In this document: piece by piece, positions 1-11,976 of the stretch
How the letters are laid out: every line of letters starts with the position of its first letter
Numbering within the stretch: position 1 is the stretch's first letter
NCBI GenBank assembly: GCA_029959085.1
Contig: JARWIR010000003.1
Span: forward strand, 31,139,505 to 31,203,504
Direction: 5' to 3'
From: Nemophila menziesii
Lineage: Eukaryota; Streptophyta; Magnoliopsida; Boraginales; Hydrophyllaceae
Length of the DNA stretch: 64,000 nucleotides
Translations under genes and position numbers: made by a program
The notes under the pieces: generated by a model
What the model was told of the DNA's origin: nothing
What the model saw: only the letters and a program-made list of their open reading frames with translations
Database searches by the model: none

Positions 1-826
1 AGATATAATTAAAACCTTGTAAAAAGTACAAACGAGAATAAAAATTCTACTCTCCAATTTTCTCAAATTTTTTACATGGGTTAAATAAGGTTTGGGTGTA
101 TTGTTTTTATAAACAAATCATATCCTATTAAATTCCTAATCCTCAATCTTTTTCATACATGAGCTTAAATTTCATCTATTTAGATTCTTGCCAAGAGGTG
201 TTTGGTTGCCCTTGTGGAAAATATCCTCAATATTATTGGGCTTATGATGAATTAATAAGTTCTTGTTCAACTAATAACATTTTGAGTAGAGTTGGAAAAG
301 TGTTTTGTGTTCTATATGAACATTTATAGACGTATTAAGTTTCATATTTTGGGTGGTTAGCCTCTCTACACAACCACAACCCTATAACAGTTTCCTCTTT
401 CAGTTTTTAAAATCCTATTTAATTTAAGACTTCAACCACTGGCTAACGCCTACAGTATTTTCCTATTTCGATTTCATATTTTCCACCCCATTCACCTTGG
501 CAAGTAACTGCGGACTTCCACCACCAACAAATATTTTAAAGTTAAATTAACTTTTCATAAATCATAAAAACGGAAAATGATTACATGTTAGTGTACACAT
601 TCTACCACATATATGCATGTATATACTCTGTCGCATCTGTTGGAGGGGGAAAATTGCTAAACCTTAATTCTTTTTCTTGGGAGATAGATGTTTTCAAGCA
701 ACAAATAACATATGGGAAACAAGTAGAGAAAAAGTGTAAACACATAGTTGTATTTGATTTTGTTTATGAATATAAGAAGAAGCAAAAAAGAGTGAACACA
801 CCATTGAATTTAATTTGTATATAAAC

Positions 827-880
<54 letters not shown>

Positions 881-909
881 GATAGTTTGTCTATATATGT
901 CTATGTATA
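1..909. other. AT-rich intergenic DNA left of the CACTA element
   Basis: No gene is recognisable here. The short open frames have no family resemblance and sit in AT-rich sequence. The only clear structure is the TA microsatellite next to the CACTA end. Confidence 0.6.
831..877. repeat. (TA)n microsatellite
   Basis: An almost pure TA dinucleotide run of about 45 bases, lying about 30 bp left of the CACTA terminus. Confidence 0.95.
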
Positions 910-929
910 CACTACTACACGCGTGATCT

Positions 930-1250
930 TTAGCGACTAAATTTTTCCCGACTACTTATTTGTAGTCGCTAAATATATATCTTTAACGACTACATTTTAA
1001 TTACGACTACTTCCCATCTTTGTCGACTACAAAAGTCGTCGTAAATACATTTTCTTATTATCGGCTACACAATGTAGTCGTTAATGATTTATGCGTAATC
1101 GCTAGTATTTCTTTATTTTTAATTATTTTGTTCACCGACAAAAGTAGTCGCAATTGACCTTTAGCATTTTACGACGAATTGTGTAGTCGCTAGTAGTTTT
1201 AATAGCGACTACTTGAACATCTTTACCAACTACTTGTGTAGTCGCGAATG
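930..1250. repeat. CACTA subterminal repeats, GTAGTCGC / GCGACTAC in both orientations
   Basis: At least ten copies or near copies of the octamer GCGACTAC or its reverse complement GTAGTCGC are packed into about 300 bp behind the terminus. In this superfamily such subterminal arrays are the binding sites of the TNPA-like accessory protein. The motif identity is seen; the binding role is inferred from En/Spm. Confidence 0.8.
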
Positions 1251-1658
1251 CTTATAGCGTATTTATTATAGAGAGTTGCGAATTGGAATCATTAATACCC
1301 ACTATTTTTTTATCTTTCCCACTATTCTCTCAAAACTCTCCCATTTTTTCCCACTAATCATCATCAAATATTATTTTAACACTTGTAAAAGCTTTCCGGG
1401 GCCAATCGACAAAGAGGGACCTACTCAATTCTCACTTTCTCCAACTAAATTTGCCCAAAAGTAGGTATTAACTTTTTTTTAAATTCTTTTTTATTACAAT
1501 TGTGTATTTAATGTTAAATAGTACGACTAGGTTGTTAGAAACATGTTTTATTGTTCTAATCTACATGTTATATTATTGTATAAGAATTAAATTCACAAAT
1601 TAATTAATTATTATGTATTTTTTTATATTGGTGTAGTTGATAATATTGGTAATAGAGG

Positions 1659-3272
1659 ATGGTTTCAAGTATTGATAAAAGTTGGATTAATTCCGCTCAT
1701 CATGTTTCACGTGAATTTGTTAAGGGGATAGAAGAATTTCTCATATTTTCTCAAAAAAGATGATTTTAATGAAACTTTTTTTTGTCCGTGTAATGAGTGT
1801 TTGAATAATCGTCGGTTTAACGCTGACAAAGTTAGGTCACATCTTTTACAATTCGGTTTTTTGTCCACGTATGAGATTTGGACAAAGCATGGTGAGAACG
1901 ATAAAATTTCCGAGATTCGATATGTAGAAAATGAAATGTTGAATGTCTATGAAGATTTGAGCCCTAATTAGGAGGGTAGAGGTCATTTGGGTGACACCGA
2001 GATAATAGACTCGGACAATTCAACACGTGGCAGTTTTGAAACTATGTTCGAGGAATTGGAGACTGAATTATACCATGGTTGTACAGTAATGAGTTCATTA
2101 AATTTTATCGCGAAACTAATGCACGTGAAGGTGAAGAACAAGTGGACTAACACATCTTTCACCGAGCTTCTTGAATTGTTGTGTCACATGTTGCCCAAAC
2201 CTCATACCGTGCCCGAGTCTTACGAGGAGTGCAACAAAAAGTTAAAAAGTTTAGGTATGGGGTACACCACCATCGATGTTTGCGTGAACAATTGTGCTTT
2301 ATTTTACAAGGAAAATGAATTCCTTGACAAGTGTCTAGTATGTAGTGAATCTAGATGAGACCCGAAGAAGGGTCAGAAAGTAGCGCATAAGAAACTCCGA
2401 TATTTTCCGATTGCTACGAGGTTGCATCGACTTTATTCATCGAGACACACTGCCGAAAATATGATTTGGCACCGTATAGGGAAGAGTACCGTCCCAAATG
2501 TGTTGCGTCATTCGGTTGATGGTGATAGTTGGAAGAGATTTGTACAGTTACATCCTGAGTTTGCTAGCGAACCTCGCAATGTGTTCTTGGGTCTGGGTAT
2601 CGACAGTTTTTATCCGTTCTCTATGTTGAACAACTCGTACAACATGTGGCCGGTTATATTGAACGTCTACAACTTACCACTGTGGGAATGCATGAAGAAG
2701 ACCATATTTCAGCTTTGTTTGTTGATTTTGGGACCCCGTTCACTCGGTAAGGACATGGATGTCTTTCTTTGACCTTTTATAGATGAGTTGGACGAGTTGT
2801 GGGAGAAAGGGATCCTTAAGTATGATGCCCACACGAAGCAAGAGTTTACAATGAAGGTGTGTTTGTTGTCCACGACTAACGATTACCCCACTAGGTCATA
2901 CACTTCAGGATGGTCAGGTCAAGGTTACTTAGCTTGCCCAGAATGCATGGATTCTACTTCGTCGAAGATGGTGAAGAAAGGGATGGTATACTTTGACCAT
3001 AGACGTTTTTTACCTTCCAGGCATCGATTTAGAAAAGACAAGGTTTTGTACGCGATTACCGATCATAGGGGCCTACTAAGGAAACATACACCTGCTGATA
3101 TTCAAACACAGTGAGATGGGTTGCCCATTGTGTTTCCCGGTAATACCAAGGATTTTGGGGGCAAGATCGTGAAGCAAACTGTTCCTCGTCGATTCAATTG
3201 GAAGAAAAAGCGTATTTTTTATCGTTTACCTTATTGGTCCATAAATTTGTTGAAACATAACACTAACGTTAT
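1659..3272 (+). pseudogene. CACTA transposase (tnp2 type), N-terminal part, decayed
   Basis: From the ATG at 1659 the frame gives the transposase-associated N-terminal domain (start MVSSIDKSWIN, then a zinc-binding-like FFCPCNECLNNRR reached by a frameshift near 1755). From 1987 one reading frame runs through tnp2 features: CKKC-like CLVCSESR, LRYFPIATRLHRLYSS, NVFLGLGIDSFYPF, LPYW. It is broken by in-frame TGA codons at 2356, 2770 and 3112. The coding line stops at the Copia insertion inside the conserved LPYW...NV...EKNVCDN segment and continues at 10731. It was a DDE-type transposase and cannot now make a full protein. Confidence 0.85.
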
Positions 3273-3740
3273 TGAAAGAAATAAAAATAAATATTTTTAT
3301 CCCATGTCACCCATGATGGGAAAGACATGAGCGTACAGGGAAGTTATCAAAGATAACTTCCCACTTAGATGGTGGAGGAGGTGGAGGAGGTGGAGGAGGT
3401 GGAGAAAGTGGGAGAGTGGTTTATTTACAGGTAATAAACCAACTCTCCAGCTCTATAAATAGAGCCTCTCTTTCTCACAAAATCACAACAACACAGACAA
3501 CACAATTCAAGCGTACAAATATTTTCTCTCAAAATCAATAACACACAATAGATAATTCTGAGACATTTAGGTGGTGAAAACAAAAGGTTTAGTTCTAGTA
3601 ATTAAACTTACGACCAGAGAAGCGATTCCTTCATTCCAATTCAATCAATTACAAGAAGGCAGAATTCTGGACTCTTAATTTCAATCCGCTGCGTATAAGG
3701 TTTGTCTAATAAACCTTCTTGTTTATATTCAAGAGTAACA
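3273..3740 (+). repeat. 5' LTR of the Copia element
   Basis: This 468-bp repeat is matched by 10281-10730. It contains a perfect inverted repeat GGGAAGTTATC-aaa-GATAACTTCCC (3338-3362), tandem GGTGGAGGA units (more copies here than in the 3' LTR, which explains the 18-bp length difference), and a TATA box inside the palindrome GCTCTATAAATAGAGC (3450-3465). Transcription probably starts about 30 bp downstream. Confidence 0.93.
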
Positions 3741-3741
3741 A

Positions 3742-3754
3742 TTGGTATCAGAGC
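3742..3754 (+). other. Primer binding site (initiator tRNA-Met type)
   Basis: TTGGTATCAGAGC lies one base after the LTR end and complements the 3' end of initiator tRNA-Met, the usual Copia primer. Confidence 0.85.
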
Positions 3755-4099
3755 ATGTTACCCAATTGAATATATTGTAGAAAAAAATTTGAGCATCTTT
3801 TTGTGTCGAACAGAAGAAGAAAAAATTAAGTTTTTTTTTTTGTTTTTTGATTCTGTCGACTCGACAGTAGAAGAAGAGAAAGAAAAAAAAAGGGCTTTCA
3901 TTTGTTAGATTTTTTTTATTATATTATATATTAGATAGCATATATATAAGGTAGGTTAGCATCCCATAGACTTATTCTTTTTTTGTGGCCATTGAATTAA
4001 TTTTTTCTTTGGCCCACAGATTAAATTTTTTTTTGGGCCAAATTCTCTAATTTAATTTTTGGGCCGAGCTGGGCTGGATTGGACCGTTTTTCCTTTCTA

Positions 4100-4235
4100 T
4101 ATTTTTGGGGCACGTTTTTTTTTCAAAATAAGTTTTCGGACCTATTTTTTAGGTAAGTAAAATCGAAATGCATGTTATGAGATTCGAACCCAGACCACTG
4201 ACTAATAGCCTTACCAGATTTGCTACCTTAAGTTA
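4100..4235 (-). mobile_element. tRNA-derived SINE-like insertion inside the Copia leader
   Basis: Read on the minus strand, a polymerase III A box (TAGCAAATCTGG, complement of 4214-4225) is followed at tRNA-like spacing by a B box (GGTTCGAATCT, complement of 4180-4190). The downstream body is AT-rich. Ends and target duplication are not clear, so the limits are approximate. It could also be a decayed tRNA pseudogene. Confidence 0.45.
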
Positions 4236-4347
4236 TTATTAATGAATAGAGTTACTGGAAAGATACTATTATTATTTTTTCTTGTTTTCTATATCAGTTT
4301 TGGTGTATTATTTTTTACCGTTCTTAATTTTTTCTATATGTAGAAAA

Positions 4348-4923
4348 ATGGTGTTGACACGATCCAGGGGATCACGAGCAGCAAGGCTTGAGCAACTGAC
4401 AGTGTACAGATGGCTCAATAGGAACGTAAGAAATCCTAATGGATCATCAGAGATCCATAGACCAAAAGTTGCAAGGACACCGAAAGAAAAACAGTCTTTG
4501 AGAAATAGTATCAAAGCACTCTGTTATTAGAAGAAACCTCATCACACCCTAGTGCAACATGTGAAAATTGTCAATAGGTTGATTCAGGATGTCATAAATT
4601 GGGGTGATATCATTTGTGAAGGACATAAGGTTGAAGTTCTTTACAAATCTCTACCAAGAGAGATGAAGAGGGATATCGAAATCTTATGGGAGTATGATTT
4701 TCCGGAGAACTATGTTCATGGGAGACAAGCTACATATGAGTGGCTAGTCTATGCTTTGACTGAATCTCACTCTTGGAGGCACTATAATAGTTCTACAAGG
4801 TCGGATCAGTACAACTGTGGAATACATTATCGAGCTACTAGTGTTGATAATTATTTTCCAATTAGACTCTATGAGGAAGTGAACTTTGAGAAGTCAATTC
4901 CTAAATTAAGGTTTTGGATATGA
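4348..4923 (+). pseudogene. Unidentified extra reading frame between the 5' LTR and gag of the Copia element
   Basis: One frame of 192 codons, from the ATG at 4348 to a TGA at 4921, is interrupted only by a TAG at 4528. It starts MVLTRSRGSRAARLEQL, is basic at the N-terminus, and includes REMKRDIEILWEYDFPENYV. It has no zinc knuckle and no Gag-like domain I recognise. It precedes the real gag, which begins near 5353, so it is additional to the normal Copia gene set. Candidates are a captured host fragment or a lineage-specific leader ORF. Function unknown. Confidence 0.5.
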
Positions 4924-5352
4924 AAGCGTATGCTAGTTAGGACTTGCAATAGGTAGTTTGCTTAGTGGTTTGTTTTTCCAAATTATTTTTAATCCCTGTT
5001 TGTTAGGAATTGCATTAGTTGCTTTGATTCAGTTATTTCTTTATTGAACATGTATTTCATTTATGTATGAATTCAACTAGTTTCTTTTTTTTATGTTATT
5101 AGTTATTTATTTCCATACATTTTTGCTCTATTTATGTTAGAGTAAGTGGGAGTTCTTGGAGAACTTAATTTTTGCAGTTAATGAAATTGATTGAATCATT
5201 AAGACAAACAAAATATGGTGGTTCATGATTGGGAACATAGTGAACTTTCTTTATCACTTATTTTGTTACTTATTCATTCTATTTGCATTAATAGCATTGG
5301 GTAGTTAAATAATTGTATGTATACTAATGAAAAATCTCTTACTTTATATGAA

Positions 5353-6150
5353 AATGGCAACCATCATTGATGATCTCAAAAGGAGATATAATGAATGGTG
5401 AGAACTATACCCTGGTAATCTCAAAATACATTATGTTCTAGAGGAACAAGAATTCTTGAGGTTATTAACAATGTCATGGCTCAGCCTAAGGAAGGCATCA
5501 CAGCTCAAAACAAAAGGGACATGGAGGCTTATGAGAAGTGTAAAAAGAGATATTCCACTACGAGAGGCATCTTGATAAGCTCCATGTATGACGATCTTGT
5601 CCATGAGTGTCAATAATACACCACCGCTCACGAGATGTAGGACGCTCTTAATGAAAAGTACAAAGGTACAACTATGACTAAGATGAGTCAATTGATCATT
5701 AAGTTTGACACTTACAAGAGGAAGCCTAATCAAACCAAGCATATTTGGGAGATGTCTAATATGATTAGGGAACCTAGACTACAGTCATAACCTTACTGAT
5801 GAACAGCAGGTTCAAGTTGTGATCAGATCTCTTTCAAATAAGTGGGAGCATTTGAAGATAAACTTGACTCAAAATGACCATATCATAACTTTTTATGATG
5901 ATGCTCATCATGTGACGTTGGAAGATGAACGTCTTGATGCACTTAAGTCTCAGCGTCAGACTTATATATTGCTGAGTCAAGTTCCCACAAAGGTTCTGGC
6001 ATTAAGTGCAAGAATAATGGGAAGAGAAACGGAAATGAGAATACTTCCAAGAAGAACGAGAATGGTGGTAACAACGTTTTTTTTAAGAAAGACGAGAGTA
6101 AAGTAAAATGCTATAATTGTGACAAGATAGGTCACTTCGCTCGCGAGTGA
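5353..6150 (+). pseudogene. Copia gag, decayed
   Basis: Starting at ATG 5353 (MATIIDDLKRRYNEW), pieces of a UBN2-type Gag are spread over several frames. A 95-codon open piece at 5819-6106 contains NKWEHLKINLTQNDHI. A CCHC zinc knuckle, CYNCDKIGHFARE, follows at about 6108-6150 and ends in a stop. Numerous stops and frameshifts rule out a working protein. Confidence 0.75.
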
Positions 6151-6219
6151 GGATAAAGATAGCAATATCATTTACTTCATATAACTTTACATATGTTACC
6201 AGTACTGTTTGCTAGTTGA

Positions 6220-9120
6220 TTCTAATTCTTTGTGGATTGTGGATTCAGAAGTGACAGACCATGTAGCCTAAGACCAAGAGGCATATGTAGAGTACCATCT
6301 AATTCCAGAGGAAATGTGATGAATATAAGTTAGGAGACAACAACAAGGTTGAAGTCAACAGATTTGACACTTGCAAGTTGAACTTGCGAGGTGGTCAAAC
6401 CTTATAACTGCATAATGCACTTTACACACTTGAAATTCGAAGGAATTTGGTCTTAGTCACTGTTCTTTTAGGATTAGTTTTTTAATTTGCATTTTCATAA
6501 CAATCAAGTAGACATCTATTATGACGCTAAGTATTTTTTTTTTCATGTTTTAATTGTACTAGATGATGATAACTCTTTTAATAGTTATTATGTAAGTAGT
6601 TGTTTTTCTACTAATACTTCTTCTAGTAATTCTAACGTAGAAGAAAGTGTATGAAATGCTAGACTAAATCATATTGGACAAGACCGTATGAATTTGTTGG
6701 CTAAGGCGAACTTTTTGGGTTCATTGACTAGAGTCAACTTGCCAACTTATGAAAAGTGTCTAGCAGATAAAGAAAAACGGAAACCATTTTGAAAAGGCTA
6801 AACGAGTCGAATACCCATTGCAGATAATTCATGTAGACATCTGTGACCCAATGAATGTTCAAAATATACAGGGGGACTTTATTTTATCACTTTTATAGAT
6901 AATTTCACTAGTTTTGGTTATGTTTACCTGATTTTTCATACATCTGTAGCATTGAAATTTTCTTATGATATATTTCAATGAAGTAGAAAATCAGTTAGAG
7001 AGGAAAATGAAAAACCTTAATCACGTGAATATCTATTGGATCAGTTGAAAGAACTGTGTGATGAAAAAGTGAGAACTCTCCTAGAAATGGTTAAGTCTAT
7101 GATGGCACAAGCTAATCTGTGGAGATGCCTTGCCTACTGCTAGTTATATACTTAACCAAATACCCACAATGACTGTTCCATCAAACTCCTTATGAACTAC
7201 TTGTGACCCTAGGGTCAGCAGACTATGTTCATGATCTATCTCATAAATATGGGAAGTTAGGTCCAAGAGGTAAGAAGTGTATCTTTATTAGATACCCAGC
7301 TCACTCTAAAGGATATGTGTTTATTGGTGAACATAACGATGGGGATCTTACTGAAATTGAATCACGAGATGTCACATTCTTAGAGAATGATCTTCCTAGC
7401 AAAGGTGAGGTTGACAGAAATTCTATTTTATGTGAATTAAATGAGATTCAGGAAGATGATATGCAAACAAATGTAACACCTGATGAGGTAACACATACTC
7501 AAGAAATAGAGACAGACACTCCTCTAAATCTTGAGATGGAAGAAACCATTGCATCATCTAGTATACCTATTTCTCAGGATTCTCAACTTAAGAGAAGTGC
7601 TAGAGGTTTAGTTCCTCGTCGTCGATTTGAAATCGAAGGAGAAGTCTTTATGATAACTCCACAAGACGAAGAAGAACCTCGATCAGTTAATGAAGCATTC
7701 TCATGTCCTGCTAAGAATGAATGGAAGAAGAAATGGAGTCGATGAAAAAAAAACCAGGTATAAAGCTCGCTTGGTAGCGAAAGGTTCTACTCAATGGGAA
7801 GGAATAGTTTTTGAGGAAATTTTTTCTCCTATTGTTATATTTACCTCAATACGTCTTAATTTTAGCTATTGTGGAGCATCTCGATCTGGAGTTGCACCAA
7901 ATGGATGTTAAAACTACATTTCTAAATGGAGATTTAGAAGAGGTTATTTTCATGGAACAACCTTCGGGTTTTGTTGCAAAAGATCAAGAGAATAAAGTAT
8001 GTAGATTGTTAAAATCAATCTATGATCTTAATCCAGCCTCGAGACAATGGAATTTGAGATTTCATGAAGTCATTTCATCAAATGGATTTGAGATGATAAT
8101 TGAAAATCACTGTGTTTATGTTAAATGTTCCAAGAATTTTTTTAATCTTATCTCTATATGTAGATGACATTCTATTAGCAGGGGATGATAAAGAGTTTAT
8201 TCAAGCTAATAAGGAGTAGCTATTTTTTTTGATATGCAAGATATGGGAGAAGCAAATTATATTCTTAGTGTTAAGGTTATTAGAGATAGGTCTAGAGGAC
8301 TATTATCTTTGTCTCATGAACCTTACATCATGAATATAATTGAGCGGTTTAGCATGACTAAGTGCAATACCATTGACACTCCTGAAGCAAATGGAATAAA
8401 CTTAACTCTCGACATGTGTCCTAGTACTCCAGAAGAGATATTAAAAAAAATGTATACAGTGTCATATTCTAGTTGCATGGATAGTCTTATATATGTTATG
8501 AAGTGAACTAGGCCAGACATATGTTATGTGGTAGATTTAGTTAGTCTTTTTTTAATTGAACCCAGGACAAGAAAATCTGAAAGCTGTGAAAAAGATACTG
8601 AGATATCTAAAAGGCACTATGGATCATGCCTTATGCTTTCGAGGAAATAGATTACACCTAGAAGGATATATTACGCTATTTGGGGTAGTGATATATATGG
8701 GGGTAAATCTACCTCAGGTGATGTATTCATGTTGAATAATTGCGCAATTTCTTGAAGTAGCAAGAAACAAACCTGTATAATTTTTGTCCACAATAGAAGT
8801 TGAGTTTGTAGCATGCTCAGCTGTGGTTCTAGAAGCTGTTTGGTTAAAAAGGTTATTTTGAACATTGAGGATTCTCATGCGATAGTGGGAGTCCCGTTAT
8901 TATACATTGTGATAGTCAAGCTGAAAAGGCCTGTGTGAAAGCTCCTAAGTATCACAGTAGAACCAAACACATTGATATAAAGTATAATGTTGTTAGAGAT
9001 ATTATTGCACAAAAGGATGTTGATTTGCAATACATACACACACGCAATATGCTTGCTGATCCATTCACAAAGAATATCCCAAGGGATATATTTATGGATA
9101 TGTTAAATCTATATGATTAA
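6220..9120 (+). pseudogene. Copia pol (protease, integrase, RT, RNase H), decayed
   Basis: The protease active site is changed: LWIVDSEVTDH has DSE where the family has DSG. Integrase is recognisable only as scraps (a GAG-pre-integrase-like piece near 6660 and the C-terminal region in the open frame 7203-7745). RT is seen at 7690-8210 with the LYVDDILLAGDD motif, and RNase H ends in an ADPFTKN-like tail with a stop at 9118-9120. Many frameshifts and stops are present throughout. Confidence 0.85.
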
Positions 9121-10280
9121 GCAAGATATAATGTATGAATATTGCGAGTTTATGTGCATTCATGTATATATTTTCATTAGTATGTTTATTTAACTGTTTC
9201 TTTTAATAATATCATGTTTGATATATATTATAATGCATGTATTTTTGAAGTATGTATGTCCTATAGACTGAGATTGGCCCTATCACACGGGCAATCACCT
9301 TTGGCACAAGAAGTGCGCAAAGATGAGACTAACTCATAGTAGTGAAGAACCCTTAAGATAACTTAAGTTAAGATAGTCGCCTTAACTAAGTGTTAAGATG
9401 AGATCATAAACATGGAGGAACCATGTTAAGCTTATATTATGATCGAAGTAGAATCCCACTATCTACTTAGTCTGTAAGAGCCAGATATGAACTGCTTGAT
9501 TGATTTCATAGAAGGGTTGATCAATCGAAGAATTCATCTTAGGCAACGAGGCTTATCTAATTATATATATGTATGGTATTTATAAAATTGTGACATACAA
9601 TTGGAGCTATATGAATAATACCATAACACGTGTGTCATACCACGTGTGCTTTCGACCAGAAGGAAATGAAGAGTCGATCCCTGTCTTGTCATTGTGTGAT
9701 ACCTTCAAAATTGTGCCCTTATTACTTTTGACTATGTCTTGATATTTTGATTAGGTGTATACTACTTTGAACATACTACCAATGATTATGAATGATTCGG
9801 TCTAATGGGGTATGTTTGGGAAAGCAACCTAATCAACGTAAAAGGATATAAGTGTAAAGGGAAGACTAAAATTCTGTATCAAAGTGTGTGCTTGCAGGTA
9901 CCGATCATGTAAGTCAATTTGGACCATAACATGATAGTGAGACACATGAAGTTATGTCAGTGAACTCTTTTGATCACATAAACGATGTGATATAAATTTG
10001 AAGGGGTCATAGTTACTGAATATGATACAACAAATTATTAGTCTGGGGTACTACAAGATACGTAAGGAATGAGGTTTCATTTGAGCAATTATGTACCCTA
10101 ACAGGTTATTAGTAACGTATGCTCGTATGCTTGTCGGTCGCACGACCTATTTTGTCAAGTATGATGAATTATTCTAGAAATATGTATATGAGAATATTTG
10201 AGAAATATTGATGTATGGTGCATTGAAATGCATGTACCTAAAGGAAATGATTGTAACTCCATCATGTGCGAGTGGGAGAA
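9121..10280 (+). other. Copia 3' untranslated region with polypurine tract
   Basis: No open frame of note. It ends with a purine-rich tract (GAGTGGGAGAA, 10270-10280) directly against the 3' LTR, which would prime plus-strand synthesis. Confidence 0.7.
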
Positions 10281-10730
10281 TGAAAGAAATAAAAATAAAT
10301 ATTTTTATCCCATGTCACCCATGATGGGAAAGACATGAGCGTACAGGGAAGTTATCAAAGATAACTTCCCACTTAGATGGTGGAGGAGGTGGAGAAAGTG
10401 GGAGAGTGGTTTATTTACAGGCAATAAACCAATTCTCCAGCTCTATAAATAGAGCCTCTCTTTCTCACAAAATCACAACAACACAGACAACACAATTCAA
10501 GCGTACAAATATTTTCTCTCAAAATCAATAACACACAATAGATAATTCTGAGACATTTAGGTGGTGAAAACAAAAGGTTTAGTTCTAGTAATTAAACTTA
10601 CGGCCAAAGAAGCGATTCCTTCATTCCAATTCAATCAATTACAAGAAGGCAGAATTCTGGACTCTTAATTTCAATCCGCTGCGTATAAGGTTTGTCTAAT
10701 AAACCTTCTTGTTTATATTCAAGAGTAACA
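10281..10730 (+). repeat. 3' LTR of the Copia element
   Basis: 450 bp, matching 3273-3740 apart from about four substitutions and two fewer 9-bp GGTGGAGGA units. It is followed by the GTTAT duplication and then by resumed CACTA transposase sequence. Confidence 0.93.
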
Positions 10731-11976
10731 GTTATGAATTGCGAGAAGAATGTGTGTGATAATTTGCTCGGTGCAGTTATAGGTCTTGATGGGAAAATAA
10801 ACAAAGATAACGTGAAAGCGAGAATAGATCTGAAGGATATAAACATCTAGAAAGATTTTTGGTTGACATTGAGAGGAGGTAAGGAGATATTGAAGCGAGC
10901 AAAGTATACTTTGTTAGCAGAAAAGCGAAAAATATTTCTTGACTGGTTGAAGGCACAAAAGTTTCCTGATAGGTTCGCATCTAGTTTAAGAAATAATGTT
11001 CAAAGTTATACGGGAAAGATTATCAGAATGAAATCTCACAACTGTCACGTGATGATGCAGTTTCTTTACGTGGCTAGTATCCCAGGGCTTATTGAAGATA
11101 AATCGATTAGTGATGCGATTATTGGGTTAGCTAACGTGTTTAGAGTCAAGTAAGAAAAATCTCAGTAGGAAAGAGTTAGAATCGGGTAAGGCGGGAGTGG
11201 TTGAAGTTATGTGTAGACTGGAAGTGATTTTGTCTCCCGCATTTTTTGATATAATGATCCACCTAGTTATACACTTATACGACGAAGCTTTGTTAGGGGG
11301 ACCGGTTCAGATGCGTTGGATGTACCCGTTTGAGCGGTATTTAAAGAAGTTAAAGGAATACATACGAAACCCGGGTAGACCGGAGGGTTCAATCGCCGAG
11401 GGATACGCCGTAGAGGAGACTTTGACTTTCATATTGCGTTATTTTCAACAAGAAAAACCAAATTTCAAAGAACCGGGTAGATGTACCGAGACTGTAGCTC
11501 AACCGAAAGAATTATTTGTATTTAAGAGCCAGTGTACTCCACTAGGTAAAAAAGAGATTGGTGTTTTGCAATACGTAGAGAATGAGCAAATCAACTGGTA
11601 CATCCTACTTAATTGCGACAAAATCCAGCATATAATGACGTAAGTTGATCATTTTATATAATAATTTTTTCATTCATTATGGATAAATTATTGAATTTAG
11701 TTTTCGAATGTGCAGATAACACAAAGCCACGCTATCGGGCCCTTTAGCCGATAAAGCATGGAAACACCGACAAAATTTTCGAGATTGGTTTATTCATAAG
11801 GTATAGATCCATTCAAATACCAAATTAAGATTCAATGTTAGACAATATTGTTATAATTGTTCTTGTTTGTAGGTTTATGAAATGGAAAGAGTCGCTGATG
11901 CATTTTCTACCAGTTAGATGATTTCATTGGCTAGTAAGTCTCATGGTGCGGTTTATAAATATGATTCATGAGTTGT
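10731..11976 (+). pseudogene. CACTA transposase, C-terminal part
   Basis: Directly after the Copia insertion the frame resumes as VMNCEKNVCDNLLG, continuing the segment cut at 3272. It runs on to 11153 with a TAG at 10848. A frameshift leads to the open frame 11197-11643, which holds the conserved CRLE...FFDIM.HL...GGPVQ.RWMYPFERY and GSIAEGY segments (DUF4218-like). Weaker C-terminal similarity continues to about 11970, where the Gypsy LTR begins. Confidence 0.85.

Larger units (their letters stand above)
910..3272 (+). mobile_element. CACTA (En/Spm-like) DNA transposon, left part
   Basis: The element starts with CACTACTACACG at 910, the signature end of CACTA transposons. Dense short subterminal repeats follow, then a decayed tnp2-type transposase. 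At 3272/3273 it is interrupted by a Copia retrotransposon flanked by a GTTAT duplication, and the transposase resumes at 10731. The right terminus is missing, because a Gypsy LTR starts at 11977 while transposase-like sequence is still running. The 3-bp target duplication of the family therefore cannot be checked. Confidence 0.85.
3273..10730 (+). mobile_element. Complete Ty1/Copia LTR retrotransposon, coding region dead, nested in the CACTA element
   Basis: LTRs at 3273-3740 and 10281-10730 both start TGAAAG and end TAACA, and are flanked by the direct repeat GTTAT (3268-3272 and 10731-10735). An initiator-tRNA-Met type primer site follows the left LTR and a purine tract precedes the right one. 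Gag, protease, integrase, RT and RNase H order is Copia. Every domain carries stops or frameshifts, while the LTRs differ by only about four substitutions and an 18-bp repeat-number change. It therefore moved fairly recently, probably with proteins supplied by another element. Confidence 0.93.
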
